In this document: positions 34,671 through 46,804 of the stretch, piece by piece
Layout of the letters: each line of letters opens with the position of its first letter
Position numbering within the stretch: the first letter of the stretch is position 1
From: Chloranthus sessilifolius
Taxonomy: Eukaryota > Streptophyta > Magnoliopsida > Chloranthales > Chloranthaceae
DNA length: 64,000 nt
Reading direction: 5' to 3'
NCBI GenBank assembly: GCA_021018995.1
Contig: CM037586.1
Location: forward strand, 147,912,060 to 147,976,059
Program-made: the position numbers and the translations under genes
The notes under the pieces: generated by a model
The model's database searches: none
What the model was told of the DNA's origin: nothing
Seen by the model: the letters and a program-made list of their open reading frames with translations, nothing else

Positions 34671-36170
34671 ACGCTTGCTGACACAGGTATACAAATGATA
34701 GTACAAGAGATACGATTAATTTATTGAATTTTAATTTTATTTTTCCTTTTTCTAATAAGAAAGCTTCAATTAGAGATACGATTCTATTTGAGATGAATTG
34801 ATTCATTTAAACACCAGAATAAGGGTTTTGGATTGAATCTGTTGAAGATTTAGGGTTTTGTTTTTTATTTGAACCCTGATTTCTCAGGGAATTTGCTAAA
34901 ATATGATTTTTAGGTGGTCAATTGGTAGGATATTGTGTTTGATGAGGATGGTGGTATTATTGAATGTTTTTAGTTAAATTTTGGTTGTTTTTCGTGAAGA
35001 TTTCGATGATCAGGTCTTGGGCGATTTCGGCCACTTTGATTCGGTCAGTTTGAACCCAAATTTTGTTAAAAGAGGGTTTTTGATAATTAGGTTTCACTTG
35101 GATGTTTCACATTCTTTTTAAAAAAAAGGAATTTTGTGTTTCAGATGTGTGAGAGAGTGGATGTGCCTTAATCGTTTAATTTTAGTTGTTTATCCATAGT
35201 CGGGATAAGAAGAATTTGTTGAGGATTTGATTTTTCTTACACATTAGAAATTTTATTTTTCCCTATTTTAATGTTAGTAATGAAGTATTGGTTTTGGCCT
35301 TTTTGTTTGGTCTTCCTGATCAACGAAAGTAATGGACGGAGGTGTTTCCTTGGTTCACTTTTGTTGTTTTGAGGAGTAATTTGTCATCGGAGGTTAGGAG
35401 GTCGAAAACACATGAAATGTTTAAGATGAATGCTAAATTTGTGTAGAAGAACTTTCAGGAATTGAAATTTTTATTTCAATTTTCTAAGATCTGTATGTTG
35501 ATGTTTATTCAATAGATCCCTTCTTTGTTAGGATATTTCTCAATTTGATTTATGTTACATAATCGGTGTTCTTCAATAACATGCCCTATGTTTTGTTAGG
35601 GTGTCATCTGATTTTCTGGAGTTTTTATTGATTTTTGGCTAATAATTGTGTTTTCGTTCATATTTTTTAGTGTTGATATTAGTTCTATATATTTATCAAA
35701 GATTTAGAGTTTAGGTTTTGCTATATTTATGTATTCCAACTGCTTTATTCCTTGTATATGTTCTTTTGCTTTTGTAGATCCCATGTTTTGTTAGGGTTTC
35801 ATCTGATTTTCTGAATTATGTACCAAATTTTTGCTAATAATTGTCTTCTCGTTTAGATTTGTTAGCATCTCCATTGGGCTTAGCTATATTTTTATGCTCC
35901 TTAGCCATATTTGGCTAAGGAATGGCTTTGGCTCATCCCAATTCGATTTTTCTTTTTAAATAAAAAAATATGCAAAAATTCTGAAAAAATTGGAAAATAT
36001 ATGGGAATAAATAAAAGGTCTTACAAATAAAATACATACATTGTGGTCTTTATAATACAAAAACTCCCCCAATAGAGGTAATAAAATTCCATTTTATTAA
36101 AACAAATAACAAAATAGATACATTAGCTATATGACAGTTAAAAAGGTAATATGCGATTGTATATTGCTGT
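34671..36170. other. T-rich non-coding DNA with a duplicated block
   Basis: The stretch resembles long plant 5'-intron sequence (repeated AGGGTTTTG, T-rich). A block of about 90 bp containing ATGTTTTGTTAGGGT and TCATCTGATTTTCTG occurs at about 35584 and 35785, 200 bp apart. No open frame of note. Confidence 0.45.
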
Positions 36171-36203
36171 GGATCGCATATGTCATCATGGCATATGCGA
36201 TCC
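36171..36203. repeat. Perfect hairpin GGATCGCATATG / CATATGCGATCC
   Basis: 12-bp arms with a 9-nt loop (TCATCATGG). Further GCATATG words continue to about 36243, making a small GCATATG-rich cluster. Confidence 0.7.
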
Positions 36204-37165
36204 TGCCAAATGTGACCACATATGCGACCTCATATGCGCATATGTAGTGGCATTTGACAACACTATATATTGAAATTTTCCTATATACCCTTCAACCCAG
36301 AGTACAACATATCAGCCAAACTCAGCATTTCTGCCATGGCAATTGCCTCTTGGATGGGAATCAATTCCTTGGTGTCATAAGAGGCAATAAGAAGTCTCAT
36401 GCAGGTGCATCAAATCTGTCAAGAGGCCCTTTTGTTTGATCTTAGTTGTAATGAAATATAATCGTTTAATAGTATTGTAACAAAATTTACTATTGGACCA
36501 TTTTTTTCTTTGACAATAACATGAAGTACATAATTGTTTTTCATGACGTATTTCAGCTTTCATGGAGTTCCTGCAGAGGAACGACTGCATTGGTGATCTT
36601 TCCTAGTTAAGCTAGGTGCAGATAATTTGAAAGGTGTAAAAAATGAAGATCTCCTTGTTGCTTCACACAAGTATGTAATTATTATTATTACTGTTATTGT
36701 TTTGTAGTATGTAATTATCTTTTCTACCAATTTGAATGTCTATCTATGAGATTGTGTATTTGCTCTAACTCAGGCATAAAATATTGGCTGGATATGGCTT
36801 GTTGACTAAACTGAGCTCTATCACCCTAAAGCATCTAGGTTTCTACGATGATTTATGGCTGTTATGCTAAAAAGTTATTGAGTATGGTTCTGGTTTTGGG
36901 CTAGGAACTTATTCCTATATTGCTGTTCTGCTAAAAAGTTTTTGAGTATGGTTCTCAAGGTGTTTGATGTGATTTATGCCTTCCCAAGGACTTGTGGCGA
37001 TCGTTTGGCTAGTTGGGATTATGGTACTTAAGGAGGATTAAGAGCTTGTTCTGAAATACATCCTTATGGCTATCTTGTGGGTAATCAGGTTGGAAATGAA
37101 TGCGAGTGTTACCTAGAAAGAGGAAGCCCATTGCAGTTGTTATGCGAGAGGCTAGAGACTGGGCA
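36204..37165 (+). other. Exon-like fragments of an unidentified gene
   Basis: Short coding-like stretches appear in plus frames: LDGNQFLGVIRGNKKSHAGA (about 36340-36400), KGVKNEDLLVASHK (about 36630-36670) and HKILAGYGLLTKLSSITLKH (about 36775-36835), separated by T-rich intron-like sequence. I do not recognise the protein and cannot show that they belong together. The solo LTR at 37166 interrupts the downstream part. Confidence 0.25.
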
Positions 37166-38001
37166 TGTAATGACCCGAAAAAATCTGAACCCGAACCCGA
37201 CTGAAACAGTGTGCGTATCCGGCACGGAAAACAAAGTCACCTTAAAAATATTAAATAAATAATGTAAACATGTCTGAGATACTGTGGGTGTGAAGGAATC
37301 AAGTTAAAAGATTTAATTTAGGCCTTTAGTGTGAAAGCCGTGCACCGACGCATCGTGTGCCGCTCAACACCGAAACCAAACTCTATTTTAAGTGGATAAG
37401 CCTAACACACTTTTGCAGTGTTATCGCTTCGCACCGAAACCAAACCCTTTAGCTAATTAATAGGCAAAGCTTCTCAAAGAAGCTTCACCGGGTTGCAAGT
37501 CTTAGAGTTTGGGAGTTCTAGAGAGAGAGGAGAGACTTCCACTCTTCTTCTCCTTCATCCCCTTGCCCTAATTGCTCCATAGGTTGGAGATTGTGCTAAG
37601 AAGGTGTGAAAGAGATCCTTTGAGAGAGAAGAAAAGGGGTTAGCAAGAGAGAAGATGAGGGATTTCTAAGCTAGAGTAGCTAGACCAAGGTGATTGAGTT
37701 ACTTGGGGTTTGAGATTGGTGTGTGAGGCCTTGATCTGTCGAACCAGAGCTGAAGAGCTTCTCGCCGGATCCGGATCGAGGAAGAGCTCCGAGATCTAGG
37801 TTTGAAACCCTCTTTTCGGGTCATTGCCGGAACCCCAAGAAACCCACGAACAAGGTGAGTTGTGTGTGTTAAATAGGGTTAAATGAATAGCTTAAAGTGT
37901 GTATTTATGAGGTATTAATGGTGATTGAACAACCATTAGTGGAGGGAGATAAAAAATGGATGGGAGGTGAACTCCATTAATGACAGCTTTTCTGTCATTG
38001 G

Positions 38002-38335
38002 TGATCGATCACTGAGGGTTGGTGATCGATCACCAAGGATTGGTGATCGATCAATCTGTATAAGCCTCATGAGAAACAGAGACCCCAGAAGCTGGGAAGT
38101 TCTTGCCCGAGTGGGTGATCGATCACCAAGGTGGTGATCGATCTACAAGGGAGTTGGTGATCTATCACCAAGGTGGTGATCGATCTACAAGGGAGTTGGT
38201 GATCTATCACCAAGGTGGTGATCGATCTACAAGGGAGTTGGTGATCTATCACCAAGGTGGTGATCGATCTACAAGGGAGTTGGTGATCTATCACCAAGAT
38301 GGTGATCGATCTACAAGGGAGTTGGTGATCGATCA
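38002..38335. repeat. TGATCGATCA palindrome array with 42-bp tandem units
   Basis: It contains perfect TGATCGATCA sites and the variants TGATCGATCT and TGATCTATCA. Five 42-bp units (about 38131, 38173, 38215, 38257, 38299), each with GGTGATCGATCTACAAGG and TTGGTGATCTATCACC, make up most of it. The period is a multiple of 3, so an open frame of 14-residue repeats appears by accident. Confidence 0.9.
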
Positions 38336-38363
38336 CTTACCCTGTTTTTGTCTGTCTTGGCTT

Positions 38364-38370
38364 TATAAAA
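38364..38370 (+). promoter_or_regulatory. TATA box of solo LTR A
   Basis: GGCTTTATAAAATAGACACC: a canonical plant TATA box 29 bp after the last palindrome. Transcription would be expected about 30 bp downstream. Confidence 0.6.
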
Positions 38371-39894
38371 TAGACACCCCGGATGTGGTGCCGGGTAATT
38401 CTCTGACACTCCTAACACTTAATGTACTGTGCCTATGGTATAGGATAAACCCTGACACGTCGAAAAAGCTTTGGATTTGCTTAGAAGATAAACTGATCTG
38501 AGGTAGGGGAAAACCAACCTAAACTGTTTTTGAGTATGATTTCATGTTTATTTCATATCTGTGCCCTGATTTCTGTTTTCAGCAAACATGTATGCATATC
38601 ATAAATTCCTGCTATCTCTAAATTCTGTTTTCCTGATTTGTATCACGAACACCTTACGATTTACGCTATCGATCTGTGAGGTCTATGTATGTGATTTGAT
38701 GATTTAAGCGGATGATCCCCACCGACCCGGGTATATCCGATGACCGCACACTTGTGCACACTTTCAATCCTCGGCACAATAGCGCTCCATAGATGAGGCA
38801 TTGTTGCACTTTCAAAATTGTTCATGTGAACGATGATTTGGTTGGGGTTTCCTATCGGACATTCCTGTTTACTCCGTGCTATACAGTCACGAGAGTTTCT
38901 TAAGTTAAATAGACACACTTTAAGTATTCTGATAATATATCTGCATAACATCTGACATCGTGCATAAAATTCTCAGCTTTTAACTTGATTTGTTTTTGAG
39001 TACATGATCTTGATTCGTTTTCTGTTATGAGATAGCATGATCTGCATATTCAATTCATTTATATTGGCAATTTCTTCTATTGAGCTATGATGTAGCTCAC
39101 CCTGCTTTTTAAAACACTTTTAGGTTCTGAAGCGGTACTTCCCGGCACTGAGGGTGACCCAAATTACCGGCTGATCCGGGAGGCCGAGGCGAGACGAGGA
39201 GGCGTCTAGGCGGTCGACTTTTATCCTTAGTCTGGGTATACGAGTCTGCTATTTTTGAGATTTTGTGTAGAACTTTGGATTATTGTGCGCCTGGTGGCCA
39301 CTTCTGTATTTACTTTCTGTAGATATTTTCTTCATTTTATAGTATTACTATGCATTCTATTGGAACCATTATTAGGAACCATTGTTTTGGGTGATGGATG
39401 TCCATCACCATTGGTTCTTCTTGGTTCCTTTTTGGGAATGTATATTTTCATATATTTAGATACATATTTGTTTTATTGCTTCTTTCTATTTTAAATGCCT
39501 TGTGATAACTCGATCTACCACTGCTGGACAGTGTCTGCTTGGTTTCCGCTATACGAGCAGACACTTCGTGATTTGTCCTGGGGATCATCCAGAGTATGAT
39601 CCTGATGGCACGGATTTTTGGAAACGGAAATCCGGGCTGTTACAGGGCAAGAGGTCGAGGCCAGAGGAAGGTGTGGATTTGGTAGATTGCTGGGATTACT
39701 TGAGGGAGATAGCTGTTTCTGTTGGCCTATTGGGGTTTCCTGGGTTGCCGAGAGGGTTTGTTTCTTTGTTGTGCTCCTAGGATACTTCTGGTTTTGGGCT
39801 TGTTTCTTGTTGCTTAAATTTTGTTGTTTGATTTTTTCTTTTTCACTTTGTGCTATAGCTTCTCGCTGTGGGCTATAGGTGTTTTTCACACACA

Positions 39895-40025
<131 letters not shown>

Positions 40026-40480
40026 CTTGTAGAGATGTACCTTTATTTCTATGGGTGGGTGAGTAGTACATTTGGGTGTGTATAATGTAAGTAGAATAAC
40101 TTACATCTTTCCCTTATTTGTGACACCACAGTCCATGTCATGTTAGATTATATAAATAAATTAAATTATAAATGGACACCTTAAGTTTTCCAGGCATGGT
40201 TTAAAATATCGGTTCCTTATGGATCGTAACAGTTGGTATATTCTGGTATCGGTATTTATAAAGAGGATATGAAAATGTATATTAATATGTTTGTATCAGC
40301 CGGTACCCATCAAGACCTTTTCTTGGAAATTCTAATCAGTTTGAAGTGCTTAGTGGACGTCCGAACTTGATATCTCACTCTCATTTTCATTGCAGGTAAA
40401 AAGTAGAGCTTATTGCTTCGTAAAATTTTGTAAGGGAGTAAAGTATCAAATGGTGCAAATGTGGGTGTTATTGTATGTTT
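40026..40480. other. Intergenic DNA with GTATCGG foldback words
   Basis: The words GGTATCGGTAT and CAGCCGGTACC occur around 40205-40310, a worn member of the 22190-22387 family. No gene. Confidence 0.4.
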
Positions 40481-40506
40481 TTGCTTTCAAATTTTCGCCA
40501 TTGCAG

Positions 40507-40655
40507 GGAGGGAGAAAACCAAACCAACCAAACTTGTAGGAGTTCTTTTTGTTAGTGATGAATTCATAGGGGCATTCAAGACAGTGGCCCAATGGAAGAA
40601 AGACGGGGATTTAGTGACTATTATATGTACGGCTTTGAGAGTTGCAAGAATATGA
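40507..40655 (+). pseudogene. Isolated exon-like frame, unidentified
   Basis: After an acceptor-like TTTTCGCCATTGCAG at about 40506, a frame continues to the TGA at 40653 and includes TKLVGVLFVSDEFIGAFKTV and AQWKKDGDLV. It reads like protein, but I cannot assign a family and no partner exon was found. It may be a gene fragment. Confidence 0.25.
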
Positions 40656-43069
40656 TGCCAAAAATAGAAAAATCAGTCTATCCATTGGAAGACTGAATGC
40701 AAATGAAAATATTAAAGAGTGCATAATTAATTTACTATTTTTACTTTTGTATCATATGGATATTAATATGCATCCCTTCAGTATATGATTAGGGAGGTCT
40801 TGGCCGTCATAAGGGAAATCAGGCAATGATAATGAACCTGTTCTGAATAGGATTACTCATTTTCCCTATCATCAGAAGCGAAAGAATGATATAAAGGATG
40901 TCAGCTTTCATCCTGCATGCAAGCCTTAGATACACTGCTATGCAGGAAGAGCAGTCTTTAATGAGCTTTGATACTTCTCGTATTATATTTTTTGATTGCT
41001 TTGTCTGTCTTAAATTCTTTTATCCTATGTGTGGGTTTCATATTTATTAGGATATATTAGGTTTCTCCTACTATATATTGTTCTTCAGTAGTCTGAACTG
41101 TCATCATCAAATGCTTGTGTATATTGTGTTTGGGAGTCCAAAGTTTATCTTGAGCACGCATGTGTCTCTCTTCTTCTACCATATGGTTGAATTCATGTTT
41201 GGGGGTGATGTTTAGTTGAATTCATTTTGAGGGTGATGTTTAGCTTCGGTTCGAGTATGTTCTTGATGGGTGCATGATTACCCTAAATAGTTTCTGGTCC
41301 AAGTCATCCAAATTTCTGGATGCCCATTAAAATTTCTGTGCCTTCGACTTTGAGCACATCAATGCTGATTGCACATTTGATAACGATCTATATTAAAGTG
41401 CCCAAATCGAATGGTTCGAATATCCTAATGGGCATGTCCATATTCATACAGTGTTTAATCATTTGAACGGTTTGAATTTATGCTATAGCCTAAAATCTGG
41501 AATGGTGAGGGTGCTATCTTAATAAGCTCTAATCAACTCTATTTGAAAATGAGGGAAGATACTACTAAGCATTAAACCCTGCAACAGTCCTAGATATTAC
41601 TCTACATCATCATCAAAGGTATTTAATGGGATTAAAGGCAGGATGATTCAATTTTGGGGTATTCGGTAGATTTTGACCGGACAATTGCACATGCCCCTGC
41701 ACCGCAAGGGCACGCCCTTGATGGGTAAACCTGCATATAGACTTGAAACTGATATGCAATGCTTGATTAGATGTTGATGACTTTTCACCAAAGGAGATCA
41801 ACAAAAAAAAATTCAAAGCAGAAAAATCTTCCCTCAAGTAAACGCTTACTCTCGCTAGGGAGACCAGAATATGGAGCCTGCGAACTATGAACAACCGTAC
41901 AAATAACTATCTAATATGCAAGCCAGTCAAACAAGCTTTTTTTCATTAGCAACAAAAGAAATATATTCAAATACAAAAATATTGATTCCCACAAGGGTTG
42001 CAGGTCATAAAAATTCCAAATATTGAATTCCACAAGTGGGTTGCAGGTAATACTCGGCGTATTTCTAATTATCATTGGCGATGGATTTTATTATGTGTGA
42101 AATTTCCTTTTTTGAGATGAAACCTCTTTGGTATTTGTTTAGAGAATCTAAATGAATTTTTATTTATTATTTTGAATTATTGAAGATGATATTTTGGTAG
42201 AATTTTCGTCTCTCCTATTGTAAGAGAAATTATTCGACTTAGAATACATTTCACTTTGATGGAAACACGTTAATATTTTACTTCGTTTACCGATCACTGT
42301 TCTTCTCCTAATTAGGATTTTGAAAAAGATAACTGAGTTTTTTTCATGGACCAACTAAATTTCACATTTTTTTTCAGAAAGAATTCATGAATATGTATGA
42401 ATGCCTCGAGAAGTTGTACTGTAACTGCTAATTCTGTTTAAATAATATATATTTTTTTCACTATGTAAGAATGGTCAATATTGTGGCCCTCCAAGAATAT
42501 AAAGTCATATGGTTCATGAGGATAATTTTCCATAAGGAAACTTGTGTCTCTATACTCAATCTCTAGCAAAATAATTTAGTCGTTTCAATAAATCCTCATT
42601 AAGATGGCTCATTCCATGAGTTTTAAATTTAGTTACCCATTTTCTTACAGTTGAGGATCAATTGTTTATTGTTATTGTTCTAGGCTGTTCACTTACAGTT
42701 GCAACATTAAGCTGGTCGGTATTATTGTATTTAACTTTCTTATGTTTTATTTTCCCGAGTATAATTCAATAAAGTCAGTGTAATTGTTATTAACTTCCTA
42801 CAGTTTTATCTGTCTAAGAATAAAGGCTGATTCATGATTACTTATGAAGCACAGAGAGAGAATCCACAACGGCAAAAGGCAAAGGATTACATTGGAGGGG
42901 ATAGGCCTCTCGGAAAATGCTTACTTTTATCCATCTTTGCTTTTGAAATGGAAAGTTATATCTGTTATATTTTTTTAGTATTGCTTTTCTTTTACTCCTC
43001 CTTAGTATATCATGATTTAAATTCTTTAAGTCGTATAGGTATTCCTAATTTTTCATGGTGAGATATATA
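40656..43069. other. Intergenic DNA, no gene recognised
   Basis: A short imperfect tandem around TTCC(C)ACAAG(T)GGGTTGCAGGT (about 41988 and 42031) is the only structure noted. Confidence 0.4.
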
Positions 43070-43300
43070 GGATGCCCTAAAGGATCCCCTATGTACCAAC
43101 CAATACCTATTCGTATACCTATGCACATTGTCGGTATAGGACAACATTCAAGATATGTATCAACTTGGAGTATCCCCTAGGAATCAAATGATATTTGTTA
43201 GTATTGACATGTGTAAGCCGACAATAGCACATATCGGCCAATGCTATCAATATGTATCAACCACCCCAAAACCTATATCTACGATCATATTCTGTTTGGT
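43070..43300. repeat. GTATCGG-type foldback remnants
   Basis: It contains TATCGGCCAATGCTATC, GTATCAACC and inverted forms related to the 13440-14060 cluster. Boundaries are not defined. Confidence 0.35.
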
Positions 43301-43976
43301 TAAAAAGGAAGAAAAAGTAGGTGGTATAGACATAAATAACAAATATCATTTTTATAACTAGTGTTGATGGTAATGGATGGTAAAACAAGGGAGTTGGAGT
43401 CTGATGCGCATTAGAGAATCAAATCTGAGCAAACATATTCAGACTCAAAAATCTTGTTGATCACTTGGGTAGGTTTGCTTAAAGTGTACATCTCAATTTC
43501 TAAACTTGAAGGTCTTGAATGGTCATGGTAGTCTGGTGGTGTTTTTTTGGGTAAAATCTTCTAATTTTGACATTGGTAGGTGATCAAAAAAAGGTTTTAG
43601 CTTTAAAAAATGCCATGGAATAATATCCTAATAGTGGATAATCTTCAGAGATTGAAAGCGAAGAAGATACAAATCATATTTGTATCTGAAAGCCATTTCC
43701 TTTTTTTCCACGGTCCCAAACCGATTTCGGACATGACCCAAACCGAAATTTCGGTCGGGGTTATATGGAACCAAAACGCATTTATCGCTACGTGAAATCA
43801 AACATGCCCTTAATATACACTAGATTAAAAATACAAGGGATGCACAATAAAACAAAAACCGGATCTCCTCACACGCATTTTATCAAACACTTGCTAGCTG
43901 ATGTGAAAATCAAATTCAAGAACCAAACAAAAGAGCCGATTCATATCACACACTTGCAAGACCGAATAAAAATTGG

Positions 43977-43977
<1 letters not shown>

Positions 43978-44049
<72 letters not shown>
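43978..44049. repeat. Compound microsatellite (TA)n(GA)n
   Basis: About 13 TA units pass into about 23 GA units. A near-copy of the flank CAAGA(C/T)CGAATAAAAAT(T/C)GG is found on both sides (about 43958 and 44059). Confidence 0.9.
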
Positions 44050-44051
<2 letters not shown>

Positions 44052-44551
44052 ATAGTTGCAAGATCGAATAAAAATCGGGTATGTATATGTATGACACAAA
44101 TCACAGTCAAATCGTCAACAGATACACCAGATTGATTATCTAGATATACTATTGGAGCATTTTATCATACACTTGGTAGCTGCTATAAAAATCAAAGAGA
44201 AGAATCGAATGGAAGAACCTATATCAAACAGTCGCAGGAAATCGAATAAAAATTGGGTGCTTACCAAGGCTACTGATTAAAGCTCTTGGGCTGCGATCTT
44301 TATAGCAGTACCAATGTTGGTAGGAAACCCTTTGGTAGGGTTTAGTCCTGAAGGGATCTTCAGCCGGTTAGGAGAGAGGTAGGAATTCAATTTATGAAAA
44401 TCTACCCCTCCAAAGGGTTTTTGCCCTAACTCACTTGAAACTCCTGCGTTGGAAAAATCATATGTGCCCCTTGCTACGTCATCTACTTTCGAATTCAAAT
44501 TTTGGGCTTTGGACGAGCGGGAGGAGTGAATTGACACCAAAAATATTTGAA

Positions 44552-44844
44552 GGGAGCCATTACTTGCATACGTTTACTTGGAGCAAAACACAATACTTGT
44601 CATATGATCTATTTGTAGTCAACTATTGAATTATATAATAGCCTTTGACTCCATTTAATCAATTGCTGGAAATTGTATTTTGTTCTAATCTTTTGCAATT
44701 TATATCTTTAAATCATAACCTTCAAATCGATCGCCTTAGATGGTATTTTTACATAGTAGAGGTCACCAAACTTGCAAGCCATTCCTTTATATTCGGTGCA
44801 ATCTGGTGCAATCACTTCAAAAGTGTGTGCAAGTAATGGCTCCC
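44552..44844. mobile_element. Mutator-like MITE, 293 bp
   Basis: The termini GGGAGCCATTACTTGCA and TGCAAGTAATGGCTCCC are perfect inverted copies. Flanks are ATATTTGA(A) at 44543-44551 and ATATTTGA(T) at 44845-44853, i.e. an 8-bp duplication or a 9-bp one with one mismatch; 9 bp with GGG termini would fit Mutator. A terminus of the same family is seen at 22887. Confidence 0.7.
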
Positions 44845-45009
44845 ATATTTGATTTTCTAACCATTGGACCAATCGGGCCCGAGGAGGTTGTATTGGACAA
44901 TGGAGTTCATATTCCAACCCGATACTCCAGTGAATGGATCTTCTTACCACCCCTCAGCGTAGGTAGTCTAGCGGACAACATTCACTAGGACTGTGCTTTT
45001 TTTGGGCCG

Positions 45010-45235
45010 ATCAGACCAAACCGACCAAACTAGTCCGAACTGCCTTCTCTGATCGGGTTGGATGGGAACTGATCCGGGTTTGGTTTCGCAAAAAGAAAAT
45101 CAAAATGTTTGATTTTCTTTCGATTATAGGCCTCCCCAAACAGACTGTAGATTGTTTAAAAACCAATAACCGATTATGACCGATTTGGTTTGTGGTTTTG
45201 GTCCAAAGTCTACCAAACCGAACCGAATACACCTC
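45010..45235. repeat. AACCGA-rich dispersed repeat
   Basis: It contains CCAAACCGACCAAAC, GATCCGGGTTTGG, ACCGATTTGG and CCAAACCGAACCGAA in both orientations, similar to 1940-2265. It is non-coding. Confidence 0.35.
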
Positions 45236-45240
45236 TAACT

Positions 45241-45900
45241 GATATGACGAGACTAGAGGATCCACTGAGTGACTACGAAGCAGTTGTTTACACTCGATTG
45301 TCTAGCAGGTGATCACCAATGTCGTACAGAGTGTCACCTTGCAAGGATTATCAACTGATGTGATCAGACTAAAGGATCCACTAAGCATTGTTCCAAATCT
45401 TGTGGGACAGACCTACGCTCTACGAAGCAGTAGTTTACATTCGATTGTCTAGCAGGCAATAACTAATGTCGTACGGAGTGTCACCTCGCAAGGATTATCA
45501 ATTGATGTGATCAGACTAAAGGATCCACTGAACACGGATCCAAATCTCGAGGGACAGACGTACGCTCTACGAAGCAGTAGTTTATATTCGATTGTCTAGC
45601 AGGCAATAACTAATGTCGTACGGAGTGTCACCTTGCAAGGATTATCAACTGATATGACGAGACTAGAGGAGCCACTGAGCACTGTTCCAAATCTCGAGGG
45701 ACAGACCTACGCTCTACGAAGCAGTAGTTTACATTCGATTGTCTAGCAGGTAATAACTAATATCGTACGGAGTGTCACCTCGCAAGGACTATCAATTGAT
45801 ATGACGAGACTAGAGGAGCCCGAAACCTTTGCTTTCAAATCTCGAGGGGACCTCGCTCTCTGAGCGATGGTTTACATTCGATTGTCTAGCAGGCAATCGT
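45241..45900. repeat. 147-bp tandem repeat array
   Basis: Units beginning GAT(A/G)TGA(C/T)(G/C)AGACTA start at 45357, 45504, 45651 and 45798, giving three consecutive periods of exactly 147 bp. A shortened unit of 116 bp lies at 45241-45356 and a diverging partial unit at the end. Each has CGATTGTCTAGCAGG, GTCGTACGGAGTGTCACC and AAATCTCGAGGGACAGAC. It ends about 80 bp upstream of a TATA box. Confidence 0.88.
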
Positions 45901-45977
45901 CCTATGCTCGAGATGCAGTATGTTACTATTGATTCTCTAGCAAGCACAAATTCATGACGTAGGTTGCTCCATAGTGC

Positions 45978-45984
45978 TATAAAT
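45978..45984 (+). promoter_or_regulatory. TATA box downstream of the 147-bp array
   Basis: GTGCTATAAATTGG is followed about 30 bp later by CACTCATTCTGC, a plausible start region. Together with the spliced gene at 46168 this makes the tandem array a likely promoter-proximal element. Confidence 0.5.
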
Positions 45985-46167
45985 TGGAGGTCCTCGCAGG
46001 TTCGACACTCATTCTGCACCAACATATACTACTACTCTACCACCGATTGCACCTTTGCTTGCGGTAAACATCATTTTAGTCATCTGAGTCATATACATTA
46101 TTTACTTCTTAGCGTACGATAGTAGAATTCTCAAATGATTCGCTATTACCCTTTTTTGGTTGTATAG

Positions 46168-46804
46168 ATGGAGGATTCTAATCGCACCAACACGAAGACG
46201 ATGCTGACAATCTTGACGGACAAGGGACAAGCAATCTATGAGAACTTAGTCTTGAACTGTCTCTCTTTTGGACAAACTGTAGAGAACATGTAGGCGTTGA
46301 GCTACTTGTTCTTCGAAGGGCAAGTGATAATAGGGAAAACCGACATCGATGAATATATAATTTGTACGCATTTTCCTTTAGAGTTTTAGCTTCTATATTT
46401 GAAAATCCTTCCAAAATTCTCATCACTATTGACTGATAAAATTGGCATGGTGTAGATCATCGGGACGCCTTCGATGCAGCAGCATTGAACTCCGCGGGGG
46501 TGGCGCGCTCGACAATGATTTTCACACTTAATAACAAGAACTGGAAGGCTAATATTGTCGTGAAGCATATCCATTGCCTCAAACTCTCTCCTTTTATTTA
46601 ATCAAACTATCCATTTCTATGTCAAGCATAATACGCCCTTTTAATGTTGAACAGGAGATGAAAGATAAGGTACCACCAGGAGGTGAACTCATGCCACATC
46701 GAATAGTTGTTGAAGCGGACGAGACAAACACAAGCTCGCCACCGATCAAGTTCTTTGGTGGGGAAGGACATTCAGGACCGACAATCCTTCGTCAGCTAGA
46801 CTGA
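46168..46804 (+). pseudogene. Three-exon gene of unknown function downstream of the 147-bp array
   Basis: Coding exons are 46168-46363, 46456-46556 or -46559, and 46655-46804, with donors GTACGC and GTCGTG or GTGAAG and acceptors TGTAG and AACAG. Phases agree across both introns and give about 149 codons. A 5'-UTR intron (about 46063-46167, GTAAAC to TATAG) is likely. Recognisable stretches are TMLTILTDKGQAIYENLV, STMIFTLNNKNWKANIVVKH and PPGGELMPHRIVVEADE. One in-frame TAG at 46291 (codon 42) breaks it. There is no known domain. Position beside the array and a MULE transposase further right makes an accessory gene of a transposon possible, but this is inference. Confidence 0.45.

Larger units (their letters stand above)
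37166..39644 (+). mobile_element. Solo LTR A, 2.48 kb, with perfect target duplication
   Basis: It runs from TGTAATGACCCG to GGGCTGTTACA and is flanked by GGGCA on both sides (37161-37165 and 39645-39649). It is the same family as the inverse copy at 55894-58467: shared text includes AGGTAGGGGAAAACCAACC, TGATGGATGTCCATCACCA-like, TTTCCGCTATACGAGCAGAC and TGATCCTGATGGCACGG-like. A palindrome array at 38002-38335 is followed 29 bp later by a TATAAAA box (38364-38370), so the array lies in the promoter-proximal U3. No internal retroviral region or second LTR is adjacent, which is why I call it solo. The frame at 38103-38501 is only the repeat read as protein. Confidence 0.85.

Noticed and set aside
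38067..38501. Frames with a 14-residue repeated peptide
   Set aside because: They are the 42-bp DNA tandem read in frame on both strands; the array is part of an LTR promoter region.
45241..45900. Centromeric satellite
   Set aside because: Only about four to five units are present and they abut a TATA box and a spliced gene; no megabase-type array is seen.
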